From Vishniacozyma victoriae (taxonomy: Eukaryota > Basidiomycota > Tremellomycetes > Tremellales > Bulleribasidiaceae), in NCBI GenBank assembly GCA_017654735.1, contig JADPYG010000089.1:1002001-1066000 (forward strand): a DNA stretch of 64,000 nt, read 5' to 3'. Below, in pieces: positions 12,394 through 23,975 of the stretch. Positions within the stretch are counted from its first letter, which is position 1; each line of letters opens with the position of its first letter. The position numbers and the translations under genes were made by a program. Under the pieces are notes generated by a model that saw only the letters and a list, made by a program, of their open reading frames with translations, searched no databases and was not told the origin of the DNA.

Positions 12394-12786
12394 TGTTGCT
12401 AGGCACTAACGGACTAAGGGGTCAAAGGAGGGGATAGGATGGAAGGCGTGTTTTGAGTCGAGGCGGACCTGAGCTTGGACGGTGATTTGGGCTTGAGCTC
12501 GATTGATTTGCTGAGTGTTCGCTGATATCTGTCGTGGGTCGGATGCTGTCTATGCACAGATGATTGTTGATGTATGATGTTTAGTATAGTGGTTGATTGA
12601 ATGCTTGTTCCGGCGCGTCGGACCATAGCAGTTAAAGTAGAGATAAGTAACCGTGGGAAAGTAATAGTATGGATCAACTGTGCATTATGCACTGGATGAT
12701 CTACATATTGATCAGCATTGTACATATCACATTAGACATCATCGACATCTAATCAGGAGCATGGAAACGACACGCAGATACATGAC
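12394..12786. promoter_or_regulatory. Divergent promoter, Gln-rich gene / MID1
   Basis: About 390 bases separate the two start codons and must hold both promoters. No TATA box with convincing spacing is visible. ORFs in this interval are antisense or leader fragments without protein-like composition. Confidence 0.35.
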
Positions 12787-14480
12787 ATGACGATTCGCCT
12801 AACCAATTTCGAAGGCCGTGATCGCCCATATAGAAATCCATATCGAAAACCACCTCGCCCGCCAGAGTTGTTCTTGGCATTCCTCCTATGCGCATTAACG
12901 ATATGTACAAAAACACTCGCCCAATTATCACTCTCAACATCATCTCTACCACTCACAGTGACTCTCCCACCTGTCAACACCTCAACACAAGCATTCGATC
13001 TCTCCATCACCTCCCCTTCGGCCATCACATCATTATACCTAACCCTCTCAATCTGTACACTAGGTTCAAACACCTCAATTATACCCGCTATACTCGTCTC
13101 ACTTGATCCAGAGAACTTTGATATCGATGAGAATTCCGTATCGGACCGTAATTCTGGTGGAGTTCTGAAGGCGAACCGAAAAGCGAGAGGGGCGGATGTA
13201 TGGGCTTTAGCTTGGGATAAGGGTTTTGCTAATTGGACATATGTTGATGATGAGGGGGTGGATAATGTGACTATGAGAATTGGATTCGCAGAGGGGGAAG
13301 AGGCGAGCGAGGGGAATGTAGTGCTTCAGCTCGGGGCTAGTGTGGATGGTATGTCAGCTGACTCGAGCATGTGCGAAGCTGATGAATAGAGCCTCAACAA
13401 GCGGTATCTCCTTCAATGCTGTATCTTGGCGATACCACCTCCACTCAATCTCTACTGTTCTCACCACTTCTTCTGGCTTCACCACAGCCTCAACCGACTT
13501 ATCCCAATTACACCCTCCCACCAGCCCTCATGACACAACCTGGGTTACCAGAATTCAGTCTCTCAAATTTCGATTTACTCATCATACCAACCGGATCATC
13601 ACCCACAGGAAGTGGACTCGATAATTCAAATTGCGCTGCTCTGAATGCGAATATCACAACTGGTGCTCTTGGTCCGACGAATCGAGTGGTCAATGCCACC
13701 ACGGAATGGATGGCTATAGGGGATGAAGAGGGGTATAGGACTTATTGGGTCATTGGAGGTTTGATGCCCAGCTCAAACTACACCGCTTACTACTACGAAC
13801 CTACCAGTCGGACATTGAGCCAACCAATCTGGTTCAGTACCAAACAATGTACGTTTACACTCCCATCTCGGACTCGCTGACGAATAGCATCATTTCCATG
13901 CCAAATAGTCCTACCTACTCCCTACTGCCCTTCCGTCGCCTACGCTGCCCCCTTGACACCCAATGCGACCACCATCCTCTCCTCTTCCGCACCCCTCGAT
14001 ACACTCCCAGAATCCATCACCGACCTCCTAACTCAATCACTCGAATCATTCTCCACTTCCCTATCCTCACAAGCTTGCGGGAGGGATTACTACTCCCACA
14101 CCTCCTCATGCTTAGATTGTCACACTTCCTACCGGGATTGGATCTGCCGAAACCTTATCCCGAGATGTATCGATCCCCCAACAACCTCATCCGACGGCAT
14201 ATCAGATCAACCAGAAATAATCCCTCCCCGATCCATCCCGGGCACAGATGGTGCTTATGAATACGAAAAGTTATTACCCTGCCTTGGGGTATGTAATCGA
14301 GTAGATAGGACTTGTCCAGCTTGGATGATGTTCGAATGTCCACAACGGGGGATCAACGCTAATGAGACCTATGGTTTCTTCGGGCAGGATGAAGCAAGGG
14401 GAGATGGGGCTGTTGATTCTGCTGGAGGTGGGGTTAGGAGTAGTGATAAATGGGGGAATCGGTGGTGTAATGGGCCGTAG
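12787..14480 (+). CDS. MID1: MID1 stretch-activated calcium channel regulatory subunit
   Basis: Three exons (12787-13348, 13390-13848, 13888-14480) encode 537 residues, close to the usual size of fungal Mid1. A hydrophobic N-terminal segment (LFLAFLLCALTICTKTLAQ) acts as a signal peptide or anchor. The middle is extracellular-like with many N-x-S/T sites. The C-terminal third has the diagnostic Cys-rich pattern: CGRDYYSHTSSCLDCHTSYR, WICRNLIPRC, LLPCLGVCNRVDRTCPAWMM and a final YGFFG. In yeasts Mid1 pairs with the Cch1 channel at the plasma membrane for high-affinity calcium uptake. The upstream ATG at 12782 hits a stop at once, which supports the chosen start. Introns are 41 and 39 nt. Confidence 0.92.
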
Positions 14481-14914
14481 GCTTTGTTGCCGTATGGGCC
14501 GATCTCGGTACTCTAGGCCATTCATGGTCTATGGCAAACAATCGCCAATATCAACACCTCTAGGAATCACGTCCAACTCTCATTTACGAGGAACAGCACA
14601 TCCACAATGCGATGAATCGCCATAGACCTATCCAGATAGGCGCGAACGATATATCACTCAAGTACACGTAGTCGGGACTCGACTCTTGCGACCTTCTCGC
14701 CACAATTATGCGATCACTCGCGGACACATGGGCCGACCATCAACGACCAGAACAAGACATATAGAATGTCATAGAGTCTCTGAAATTGTATCAATAGCAA
14801 TACACTGCATATTCGTTTGATGAACAATCTATATACTCTTCGCCTAATATATGGGTCGTAGTATTATCAAGTCAATCAATCACTAGAGGTACACATGGCC
14901 AAGCGCATGTCATT
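14481..14914. other. Convergent 3' region
   Basis: About 430 bases between MID1 and the RINT1-like gene, both ending here. AT-rich, with no protein-like frame or RNA gene seen. Confidence 0.4.
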
Positions 14915-17900
14915 CTATCGCCAGCACTCGACTCGCCTCCTCAGCAGAGCCTGTAATTCCCCAACCCCAAATTCCACACCCAACCTCTTCCCAAATTCTT
15001 CAACAGCCCCCTCTCCACCCCAAGCAGCAGCCATACCCTCTTGAAATGTAATCTCACCCTCACTAGGAAGTTCCAACACTTTCCCAATATTCACAAGTCC
15101 CCCCCACGGTCTACTCACTACTTCACCCGGAATATCTCCGAGAGCATTTTGGGAGGTAGTGATGAATTCCTGGATTTCCTGAGAGAAAGAGTGTCCACCT
15201 ATTGAAGTGAATTTTGACCAGCCTGAGTATACTCCTCGGTGGGATATGTGTGTTACTAGATTTTCGACTAAGTATCGATATATCCTCAGAAGGGGGGTTT
15301 GGGGGATGTGAGAAGATAAGTGAGAGAGGGAGGTTGAGAGTGTTACAAGGGCAGAAATGAGGGATGGGTGGGTATTCGTTGGGTCTTCGGGTGAGGGAGT
15401 GATTTGTTGATCCCATCGTCTATTTGTCAGCTCCTTTCTACCTCTCTATCGTCCTTGGTCTTCAAGGGATAAATGAAGAAGGGACATACCTCTGAAGATG
15501 TTTCTTCAAATCTCCCTCAACCTCAGCAGTGATTAATCGAACAATCATCTCCTCACCCCTCAGCCCCAAAATCATATACGTCTCAATCATACGATCCCAG
15601 ATTGACCAACTATCTTCTCCTGAGGGATTTGGATTGGACAAGTAAGGGTCCGCTTGAAGTTTATACTTTACAGAAGGGGTATTGATTAATTGATCAGACA
15701 TTTCGATAAAGAACTATCATCAGCATCTACATCGTCTCAAAGGTCAACGGCCTGCGGCCTGAACGTACCGGATCATCAGCCCATTCCCTCATTGATCCCA
15801 ATATCCACCCCGTACTTAAATAGGCTTTAATCAACCTCCCCAAACCCTCAACTCCACCAGTCAAGGATCGTTGATCGACATGTATCCCCCCTCGCATTTG
15901 CGTAAGGGCACCAGGTACGGACCGTACGAATGCTGATGACAGAGTTTCGAATGCGTCGAGGGAGGATGTGATTCGGGCGTGGTAGGTTGACAAGAGGGGG
16001 AGTTGGATTGTTGTTAGGAAAGGGAGTTTGTGGGTGATCTGGGGCAGGGGTGAATATCGGTCTGGTCGTTAGCTGAGTCCGTTTGGGGACCTTGCGTGGT
16101 AGGTAGATTCATATTGAGAAATGGAGGAACATCCACCTGGACTGTCGAAGATTTATTGGTAGGGTGGAAGGAAGCACGCAATGAGTGAAAGAAGGGACAT
16201 ACCGGTCATTTGCTCAATCAACGCCTTGATCTGCCTAGAAGACACAGTAGCCTTCAATCCACCCAACGAGTCCTCCTCAAGATCTTCCGATATATTCCAA
16301 GCATCCGCCGAGGATATGATTTCATTAATCTGATTCTCTCCAACTGTCCGTCAGCATCCTGTTGTTTACCGTCCAATTGAGGGAATCGATTTGATGGGAA
16401 AAGAGAAAGCAAGAGGGATGAAGAAACAAAAAGGAAAGAAGAGGTGACATACATTTCCGTTCCCCATCAACCCATTGTCCAAACCATCCTTCCTGCTTCA
16501 AAATCACCCCACTCAATCCTTCCCACTCTAATTCCGATGATCCAGTCGCCAAGGACGTTTCACCAAGATCAAATCCACCGGATTTGACAGACTCATCAAA
16601 TAAGATAGTTTGATATATTGTATGAGCTAGTAACGCGGGATGATCTAGTAGATGTGGGATTCGGGATTTGAGGAATTGAAGTAGGATCGGCAAGAGGAGG
16701 AGAGTGAATTCGGACTGGGGTTGTTAGCTCTCTTCAAATTCTTTGCCAAAGAGAAAGATGAAGGCTGGATGAGGGCTTACCTTGACGTTTATGTCGTATC
16801 CTGCCTTTGTTGTTAGAGGTTGTAGGTATTCTTTGATGAAGGATTGATGTTCGTATATCTGATCTAGGATATTTGCAAATGCCCATTCAGGCTGTATGTT
16901 AGCTATCTGCAGAGCGAGAGGGAGGAATAGCGACCGAAATCAGAGAAGAGAGCCGTGAGGAGAGGAGGAACATACCTTGTCAACCCGATTCGTATTCCTA
17001 CTCCCCTGGAAATGATATTTGAATCGCAACTCAATCCCCTTGACAAGAGCCTGCAATGGATACAATCCATCCCCCTTCGTCCAATCTCCATGAGTCTTTG
17101 GGTGAAGTCGCTCCCCTCTGATTCGTTAGTAATACCCTCCACTATTCTCTGACGTGAGGCTTAAGAAGACGGGACGTACTCGGCTTGGAGGTATAGCAAG
17201 TCTTGATATCCCCTCTCGAATGCCCGCCTTTGGGTGGCTGGTATATTTGGATAGATGATCTTTAGTGGCCATTTCAGTGTTTCGGCAGCTTGTACCAGGT
17301 TCCTACTCGTCAGCTGCCACCACTTCGCGAAGGATTTAGAACAGGGTCGACGTACTTCGACATGACTTCTTTCAAACCCGCCCAAGTCTTTTCCCTCACC
17401 CCGTCAATTACGTCCAGTAATGTCATTCCAGCTGGTAAATCCCTCTTTAGGTTGGATACAATCTCGCATAAATCCCTATATCGCCCCAAGACGGATAATG
17501 GGGAAGGAGAATGATTTCGCTTATCAAGTACTTCCTCACTTTCGCATCAGCTCTTCTCTTCCAGAACACAAGAGGGGGCTTACGATAATAATACAACTCT
17601 CTCGACGACCTCAATCCATCCATGAGAGGCCTCCAACCGTGCTAATTCATCTTGTAATCCATCTAAACGATCTAATATCGTTCCTTCCCCCCCTTGTTCC
17701 GAGTTGAGATCAACAATCAATCTAGACAATTTATCGACAAGCCCGAATCTCCTGCTTGATAATCCCTGTGTCGAGGTTAATAGGGTTTGGATCTCGGTAT
17801 GGGTAGTCTCGAGGAGTTTAGGTAATTCCACTTTAGTCACTTCCAACTACTCGTTAGCTCCTATCCACGCTTAGTAAGATAGGTGGACGTACTTCCTTAG

Positions 17901-18108
17901 CAGCATCAGATTCTAGTTTCTCGTAATATGCTATCTCCTGATCTAAAGTCTTTCTCTTCTTCCTTGACGGCCCCGCCCCGCTGGAGGGGGAGAGCATGGA
18001 GTCGAGATCATTGAACTCGGTATTGAGATATCGTTTTACTTCCTCTTGTACTTGGTTCGGAGGAGGTGGGTCAATGATAGCCCGGATAGAATCGGCTGTT
18101 GTCGCCAT
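14915..18108 (-). CDS. RINT1/Tip20 family ER-Golgi tethering protein
   Basis: Twelve exons: 18108-17893, 17846-17584, 17538-17356, 17302-17180, 17117-16976, 16891-16781, 16714-16453, 16343-16203, 16141-16091, 16061-15769, 15713-15490, 15419-14915; 837 residues, near the size of human RINT1. An N-terminal helical region (LDRLDGLQDELARLEASHGW) is followed by the RINT1/TIP20 domain: YPLQALVKGIELRFKYHFQG, PEWAFANILDQIYEH, PALLAHTIYQTILFDESVKS and ITHKLPFLTTIQLPLLSTYH. In yeast Tip20 and in animals RINT1 belong to the Dsl1/NRZ tether, which captures Golgi-derived vesicles at the ER. The 51-nt exon 16141-16091 is inferred; its donor (GTCCCC) is atypical, but including or skipping it keeps the frame. 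All other junctions are GT-AG with good branch sites. Confidence 0.85.
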
Positions 18109-18366
18109 CGTGTCCAGCTTGTCTATATGTCGTTGATGAGGGATAATGGAGATGTAGAGTGAGTATCCACGTGTAGGTGTGACGGTGTACGGTTAATTCA
18201 GGCACGTCGGAATGACTATATGAGTATGCGATTTTGATACAACCTCTCACTCTTGTTTATCATACCATATACTTTACTAAGAAAGACATCAATCAGCACA
18301 TCGAATACCTGTATAGAAGTTCAAGAGCAGGTTACACATCGACAAGCGAAAATAATAAACGATAAA
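18109..18366. promoter_or_regulatory. Short divergent promoter
   Basis: About 260 bases between the starts of the RINT1-like gene and the ankyrin gene; both promoters must fit here. No clear TATA box; CA-rich leader on the plus side. Confidence 0.35.
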
Positions 18367-19445
18367 ATGGTACAAGCAGCTTCAGCGAGCAAGAATATCT
18401 GGGTGGCAGCTAGTGATGGTGACCTCGACCGTGTCCGGGTAAGTGACCACTTCCATCTGTCGAACTATACCACTCCAGTTATTGTCTACTGAGATAGTTC
18501 CCTAAGCAAAATCGTCAGGACAAAGCTAACAACCAGATCTTAATCGAAACAGAGAACCTGTCCCCCAACATCCCAGACCCCAATTCCTACACCCCAATGC
18601 ACGCGTCAGCTTCATACGCCCATACCGATATTCTCGAATACCTAATCTCGGTAGGTGGAGATGTAAATTTAAGGGATGATGATGGCGATACACCGTTGTA
18701 TGTCGTTGAGAGCGTTGAGATGGCTAGGTGGATGATTGAGCGTGGGGCTCAGTGGGGGGTTGTCAATGAGGAGGGGTTGAGTGTGAGTCTTTGTTTCTTG
18801 CTTCTGCTTCAGTGGAGGTTGGATCAGCTGGGAAACGGGGATCCCTCATGGTCGGATGGGATTGATTTTGCCGGGTGTGCAGTGCTCTGGTAATGGAGAT
18901 GTGCGGCTCGCATTGAGCTACACGTTCGTCTCGCCACTCCACCTCTTGTAGGTGTACAGGGGTCTGACGCTCTACCTGAACCCCACGTCCCATCTATCAA
19001 GTGCGCATCCGCTCTTCAACCTTTTACAACATTTCGCAGAATCTTCTCGTCCTCACTCAATCAGGCCAGAGCTGATAAGCAGCCAGCAGAAGCACTAGCA
19101 GAAGAACACCCCCAAATCTCCCAATACCTCCTCTCCCTAGACCCCTCGAACCCCCAACCCCCATCTTTGGCCCCATCGGAATTAGAGGAAGAAGGCCCAA
19201 TATCAGCCCTAGCAGTAGAAAATTATACTTCAACACAAACGACAAATCTCCTAGAAGAGACAAAGCGGATAATGGAGGAAAGTGAACGTGATGGGACTGA
19301 TCCTGATGAGAGATTACGAGAGGTTGTGGAGCGGGCTGTGCGGGAAGGGTTTAATTTTGGGGGTGTTCTTGGTGGTGTTGCTGGTGTTGCTGAGAGTATC
19401 GAGGTTGATGGTGGGGGGAAGAGGAGTAGGGAGGATGGAGCTTAG
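18367..19445 (+). CDS. Small ankyrin-repeat protein (YCR051W-like)
   Basis: Exons 18367-18438, 18537-18782 and 19065-19445 give 232 residues. Ankyrin repeats cover the first half: NIWVAASDGDLDRVR, then YTPMHASASYAHTDILEYL with the GGDVNLRDDDGDTPLYVVES turn, then a MARWMIERGA unit. After them KQPAEALAEEHPQISQYLLS is an ankyrin-type capping helix, followed by an acidic helical tail ending in KRSREDGA. Size and layout match the budding-yeast protein YCR051W, whose role is not established; this is a resemblance from memory. The second intron (18783-19064, 282 nt) is much longer than usual here, so an unrecognised small exon inside it is possible. Confidence 0.75.
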
Positions 19446-19833
19446 TCGAGTACTTGGATTATTGGTTTTACGATAGAGATGTACATCATATTATATGTAC
19501 GCTTATTGCTCTTCGCTCGATGCAATACAAAAGATGGTGGTTAATGGGTGCTGCTTCTCATCGTCGTGATTCGTTATGTGACTGTATCCGAGTGATGATT
19601 GAGGCCTTACCTGTGTTGAGGTACCGAATCTGGAGTATGCCTGCCAATGCGCAATAGTAAAAACCACGCATTCATGTATAAGTGTATGTACAATGCAATC
19701 CAATCTATTTCGTATCCGTACCCGTATCCGTATCCAAGTCCAATTCAGACACCAATGCCTCTACTCTACCCTCTTCATTATTCGCCATCTCACCTCTCCC
19801 CCTCGTACCACGCACTCGGCCCTTCGCCGTCGC
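19446..19833. repeat. Convergent 3' region with short CCGTAT-type repeat
   Basis: About 390 bases between converging stops. A degenerate 6-base tandem repeat (CGTATC/CGTACC units, about five copies) lies at about 19710-19738, close to the TPS2 stop. No gene seen. Confidence 0.4.
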
Positions 19834-22800
19834 CTATGCCTTGACAGCCGCCAACAAATGTTCCATAGCATCCACAACCTCCTCTGGGCAAGTCACATGC
19901 CAACCCGCCAAAGTCTTTTTAGCAGGTGGTCCGACTGTAGTAGCGAAAATATGATCTGGTCGAATCAATAATTCCACATCTTCCTTCTCATCCGCCTCTT
20001 CAGGTTCCAAAGCAGCAGTAACAGCTACTGGTGGAGCCAAAATGACTGGATCATCACCTTGAGGTCCACCTGGTGGGAATACTGTTCGTAAAGCCCTAAA
20101 CATGTCCTCGTCGGTTTTATCGTCTCCTGCACAATAGATGAAATCGGCATCGGGGTTCTCGTACATTAACCTCTTTACGATTTCACCCTTGTTGACTGCC
20201 AGTGGTCGAACTTCGAGATTCTTCTTACCGACTAGGACCTCAATAGGTCGTCGTGGGGCTAGGGAAGATTCGAGGAGGTCGAGAGCTTGTTTACATTGGA
20301 AATCTCCAAATTCAGGATCGGCATTCCTGTAATGCCAAGTAATGGATGCTTTCTTGACTTCAATAGTAGATCCAGTAGTTCGTTCCATGTAATACCTAAA
20401 GATCTCTTCAACCTCCGACATCCAAGACATATCGAGTGATTCAGTCATGTTTGTGAATTCATCTTCGAGTGGGGATTTAACGAATGAGCCATGTTCAGCG
20501 GATAGACCTAGGTTCTTGACGGATCCCCAGTGTTCATCTAAGAAATCACCATCTCGACCAGAGATTAGGTAGACGACATTATTGGGGTCGGCAGCGAGAG
20601 CGGTTAGGGTGTTTCGAGTTCGATCGGTAGGGATAGCTTGGGACGGGACCTTGACGATGGGTGTAAGGGTTCCCTGCACGTCAGCTCTGTGGACAATATC
20701 ATCAGCGTACGCAAGCTTACATCGTAGTCAAAGAGCATCAACCTCTTTTTGGCATTCTTGTAAGAAGTGGTCATGGCGGCCAAATCTAATTCAGGAGTCT
20801 GATGAGCGGTATGCTCTCCACCAACATTCTCCAATAATTGCTTAAGGATCGTATGAGCCCAACTCGAAGAAGTATGTCCAAGTACACTATCCAGAAGCGT
20901 ATTGTGCCTTTCCTCCTTTTCTTCTTGCGACATGGTCAAGCCCTTGTTGATTGCGTCGGCAACGCCGAGGAGATCGTGGGGGTTGATGGTAAGGGCGGAT
21001 TGGAATGAAGAGGAAGTACCCATGAATTCGGATAAGACCAAGGGGGATTTGTTGGTCTTGTCTTGACAAAGGGTGAATTCCATTGATGTAGTGTTCATAC
21101 CGTCTCGGAGTGAAGTGATTAGAGCGAGGTCGGCAACAGAGAGTAGACCAAAGTATTCGTCTCGATCAATTGCTTGGTGGCTGGGGTTAGCGCTGGCTTA
21201 TATAGGGGAGTTGACAGAATGGAGCCGGTTAGGTTGATGGAGGGAGGACAGGGATGATGAAAGGAAAGGATGGGAAAATGGGAATCTTCGAAGGGAGTGG
21301 AAGGTGATTGGTTCTCTTCGAAAGGATTGGATGAGATGGTGGGGATCCCCGAAAGGAAAAGATCAGAGATGTCCATTCTACCGCAATTGATAACGGATGG
21401 GGCTATCGTGTGAAGGGTATTGAGCGTTATAGATCGCTAGATCGACAAGTCGTTGTCCAGGAATCCAGGAAGAGGAGTGGATAAGGGAGAGAGAAAGGAC
21501 AAAGAAACAAAACTCACTAGTGATGGATAGGAGTAAAGTCAAGCGACCCATACGTTCCATTGATATGACTAACCAATTCCGCACACATTCTCTCCAATTT
21601 CGGATGTTCACTAAGCGCAGGCGTAGTAACCTGAATCAAAACAACCTTTCCTCTCCATTTAGGATAAGTTTCCAACAACTTCTCGAAAGCCTGTAACTTG
21701 TTGTAGACTCCCTTGGCAACATCCAATTTCTCCCTTCCAACAATGATCTTCTTGTCTTTGTAGAGCATTCTCAAAGCTTCCATTTTAGGAATAACACCTG
21801 CTGAATCACGGTCATGCGAGACTCGTTTTATATCGATTCCGATGGGACAGTATCCGACTGCTGTGAATTGACCGTTTGATTCGACTCCGCCTACTGAGGA
21901 TTCGAAACCGCAGACTCGGATACAGGTCGATACGAAATGACGCGAGTAGGAGTATGTTTGGAACATGACCGTGTTGGCGCCTAGCATTCCTTCCAAGATC
22001 TCTCTTCGGGCTACACGTTAGCTCGTCCTCTTGATTGGACATAGACAGACTTACTAGGGAGACATCGGAAGATTTCAGATGATGGCCAGGGAGTGTGCAT
22101 AAACATTCCAATCATGATTTCATTGACCTGATCACTCTTTACTCCAAGTTTCCCACCAAGGGTAGAAGCGGCATTACCCAACTTCTCTCCCAATTTCTGA
22201 AGTTTACCACCTTCCAAATCTTTAGGCTCGGCAGCGGGCGAAGCGTGTCCGTTGGAAGTGTTGTGGCTTGATAGAGCTTCTCTGATCATTTTAGGGGCGA
22301 GGAGGAGATGATAGTCGTGTACAATGATTAGATCTCCTGGTTGGTAAATTTCTGCTACTTTGCTTGCGAAAAGTTTGTTTGTTTTAACGTAATTTGCCCA
22401 TGATGGATCGGGGGCGGGGACAGTAGCGGTCGTATCGAGCCATAGGAGGTAGTGGAATAGAGGCCATAGGGCTACGCATTAGCGACTTGTTATATTTGTG
22501 AATAGGTAGATGGACTCACTCTTCTTACAGAACTGCTCGTAATGCCCCTTGCTCATTGCAGGAGGAACAAATACAGGCACATATTTCATCCTAGCCTGTC
22601 CTTCATGTTCTGATTCCACAATTGTAAATCTCTCCAATTCCTTTTCGACCTCCTTCTTTTCCTCTTCACTGAATTCCCCAGCGAAAACCTTTTTAGCAGC
22701 AGGTTCGGGTACAGGGGTGATATCAGGTTTAACCTGTCCACCTGCAATTCCACCAGTAGCAGCCCCCTGGAAAGAGTTTCCCCTATTCATTCCCAATGCA

Positions 22801-23222
22801 GAGAAGGTGGAGGTGGTAGGTCGGGGGGAAGGGGAAGTTTGGGATTGCAACATGACCTCTCCAGTCCATGCGACAACAAGTTGTTCATGAGTATCCGATA
22901 GAGATCTCATTCCAGAGACCATGGCGGTGTGACCTGCCCTTGAAGAGATCCTCCATTTAGCATCATGAGATTCGGTCCGTGCGTCCGCATCTTCTGATTT
23001 GAATTCGGGAGTCATGGGAGGGGATAGAATACCAGTTTCGAGGTGCTCGGCAGGGACGACTCGAACAATCTCGACGGGGAGGTGGTGGCATACATGAATG
23101 ATTCGACCGGATAAGACGTGGTTTTTGGCTTTAAGAGATTCTTCAAGTCGGAGAACGTGCGCTCGGATCTCTTCTACCGAAGGGGGAGCCTGGGGCTCGG
23201 GGTCGGGTAGCATTGCGTCCAT
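19834..23222 (-). CDS. TPS2: Trehalose-6-phosphate phosphatase (GT20 + HAD phosphatase)
   Basis: Five exons (23222-22520, 22471-22055, 22010-21518, 21180-20721, 20673-19834) encode 970 residues. The N-terminal two thirds is a GT20 trehalose-phosphate-synthase-like domain (LWPLFHYLLWLD, VHDYHLLLAPKMI, GMFMHTPWPSSEIFRCLPT, REKLDVAKGVYNKLQAFEKL, TSLRDGMN). The C-terminus is a HAD phosphatase: motif I DYDGTLTP, VYLISGRDGDFLDEHWG, and late acidic motif YCAGDDKTDEDMF. The enzyme dephosphorylates trehalose-6-phosphate in the cytosol. In yeast Tps2 the GT20 part is not catalytic, and I expect the same here. An insert (about residues 350-390) is rich in Gly/Lys. The intron at 20674-20720 splits the catalytic DYD|GT motif. 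The third intron (21183-21517, 335 nt) is unusually long. Confidence 0.95.
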
Positions 23223-23975
23223 CTTGGAATGTGTTTATTGGTGTTGTAGGTGTTAAGATGAAAGGGTGTAGAAGAGTTGGTGATGACGGATTGAAGGCCG
23301 AGTATTTATTCGATTTCTTGGGGAAGGGATAGGAATAGGGGTAATAGATAAAAAAGAGGTTCTAAAGTGTATAAGCTTCTCGAAACGTTCGTCTATGCCG
23401 GATCTACGATAAATGTTTAGGTTGAATTCGGAGAACGTGCCGACGTTTGGTGGGTCGAGTTGTGCAAAGGTGTTCAAGAAGTAAAGAGATGGAAGAAAAG
23501 CAGTGAATCCAGAATGTTGAAAGAAAGAAAGGGGTTGTAAAGACAGGATACAGGAACGAAGAAGGTTGCTTACCTGAACAGTAAGAATATGACGTGACGT
23601 GTAACTGTAACCTCTCGCTAATGTTTAATTACGCAGTAGGAGTAGGTGGATCCAGTTTCCTACTCGAGTATGCTGACAGGTTGTTGAACACGTCCAGACG
23701 CGTAGATTGATGATGTAGATGTGATGTAAGATATGTATAGTGATATGATAGATTACTGACCCGTTATCCTATTGCTATTCCGTAGTCTCCCTTTCCTTCC
23801 TTTCTCATCACTGGATCCTTTACTGTAACTATTCAAATCAAATTACCACTTTGAGTAAGATCAGGATACTGATGATCATGACGTTACTTATCCACGTGGC
23901 AGATTCCAAAAGTTGGAATTGACAAGCTGGTGACAAGCTGCCGATACATGATCAGTATCGATAAGCAATCTAACG
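23223..23975. promoter_or_regulatory. Divergent promoter, TPS2 / mtTFB-like gene
   Basis: About 750 bases. On the TPS2 side the region is AG-rich on the plus strand, and AGGGG (the core of fungal stress-response elements, CCCCT in reverse) occurs at about 23531. A single pentamer is weak evidence for stress control, although trehalose genes are often regulated this way. No other gene seen. Confidence 0.3.
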
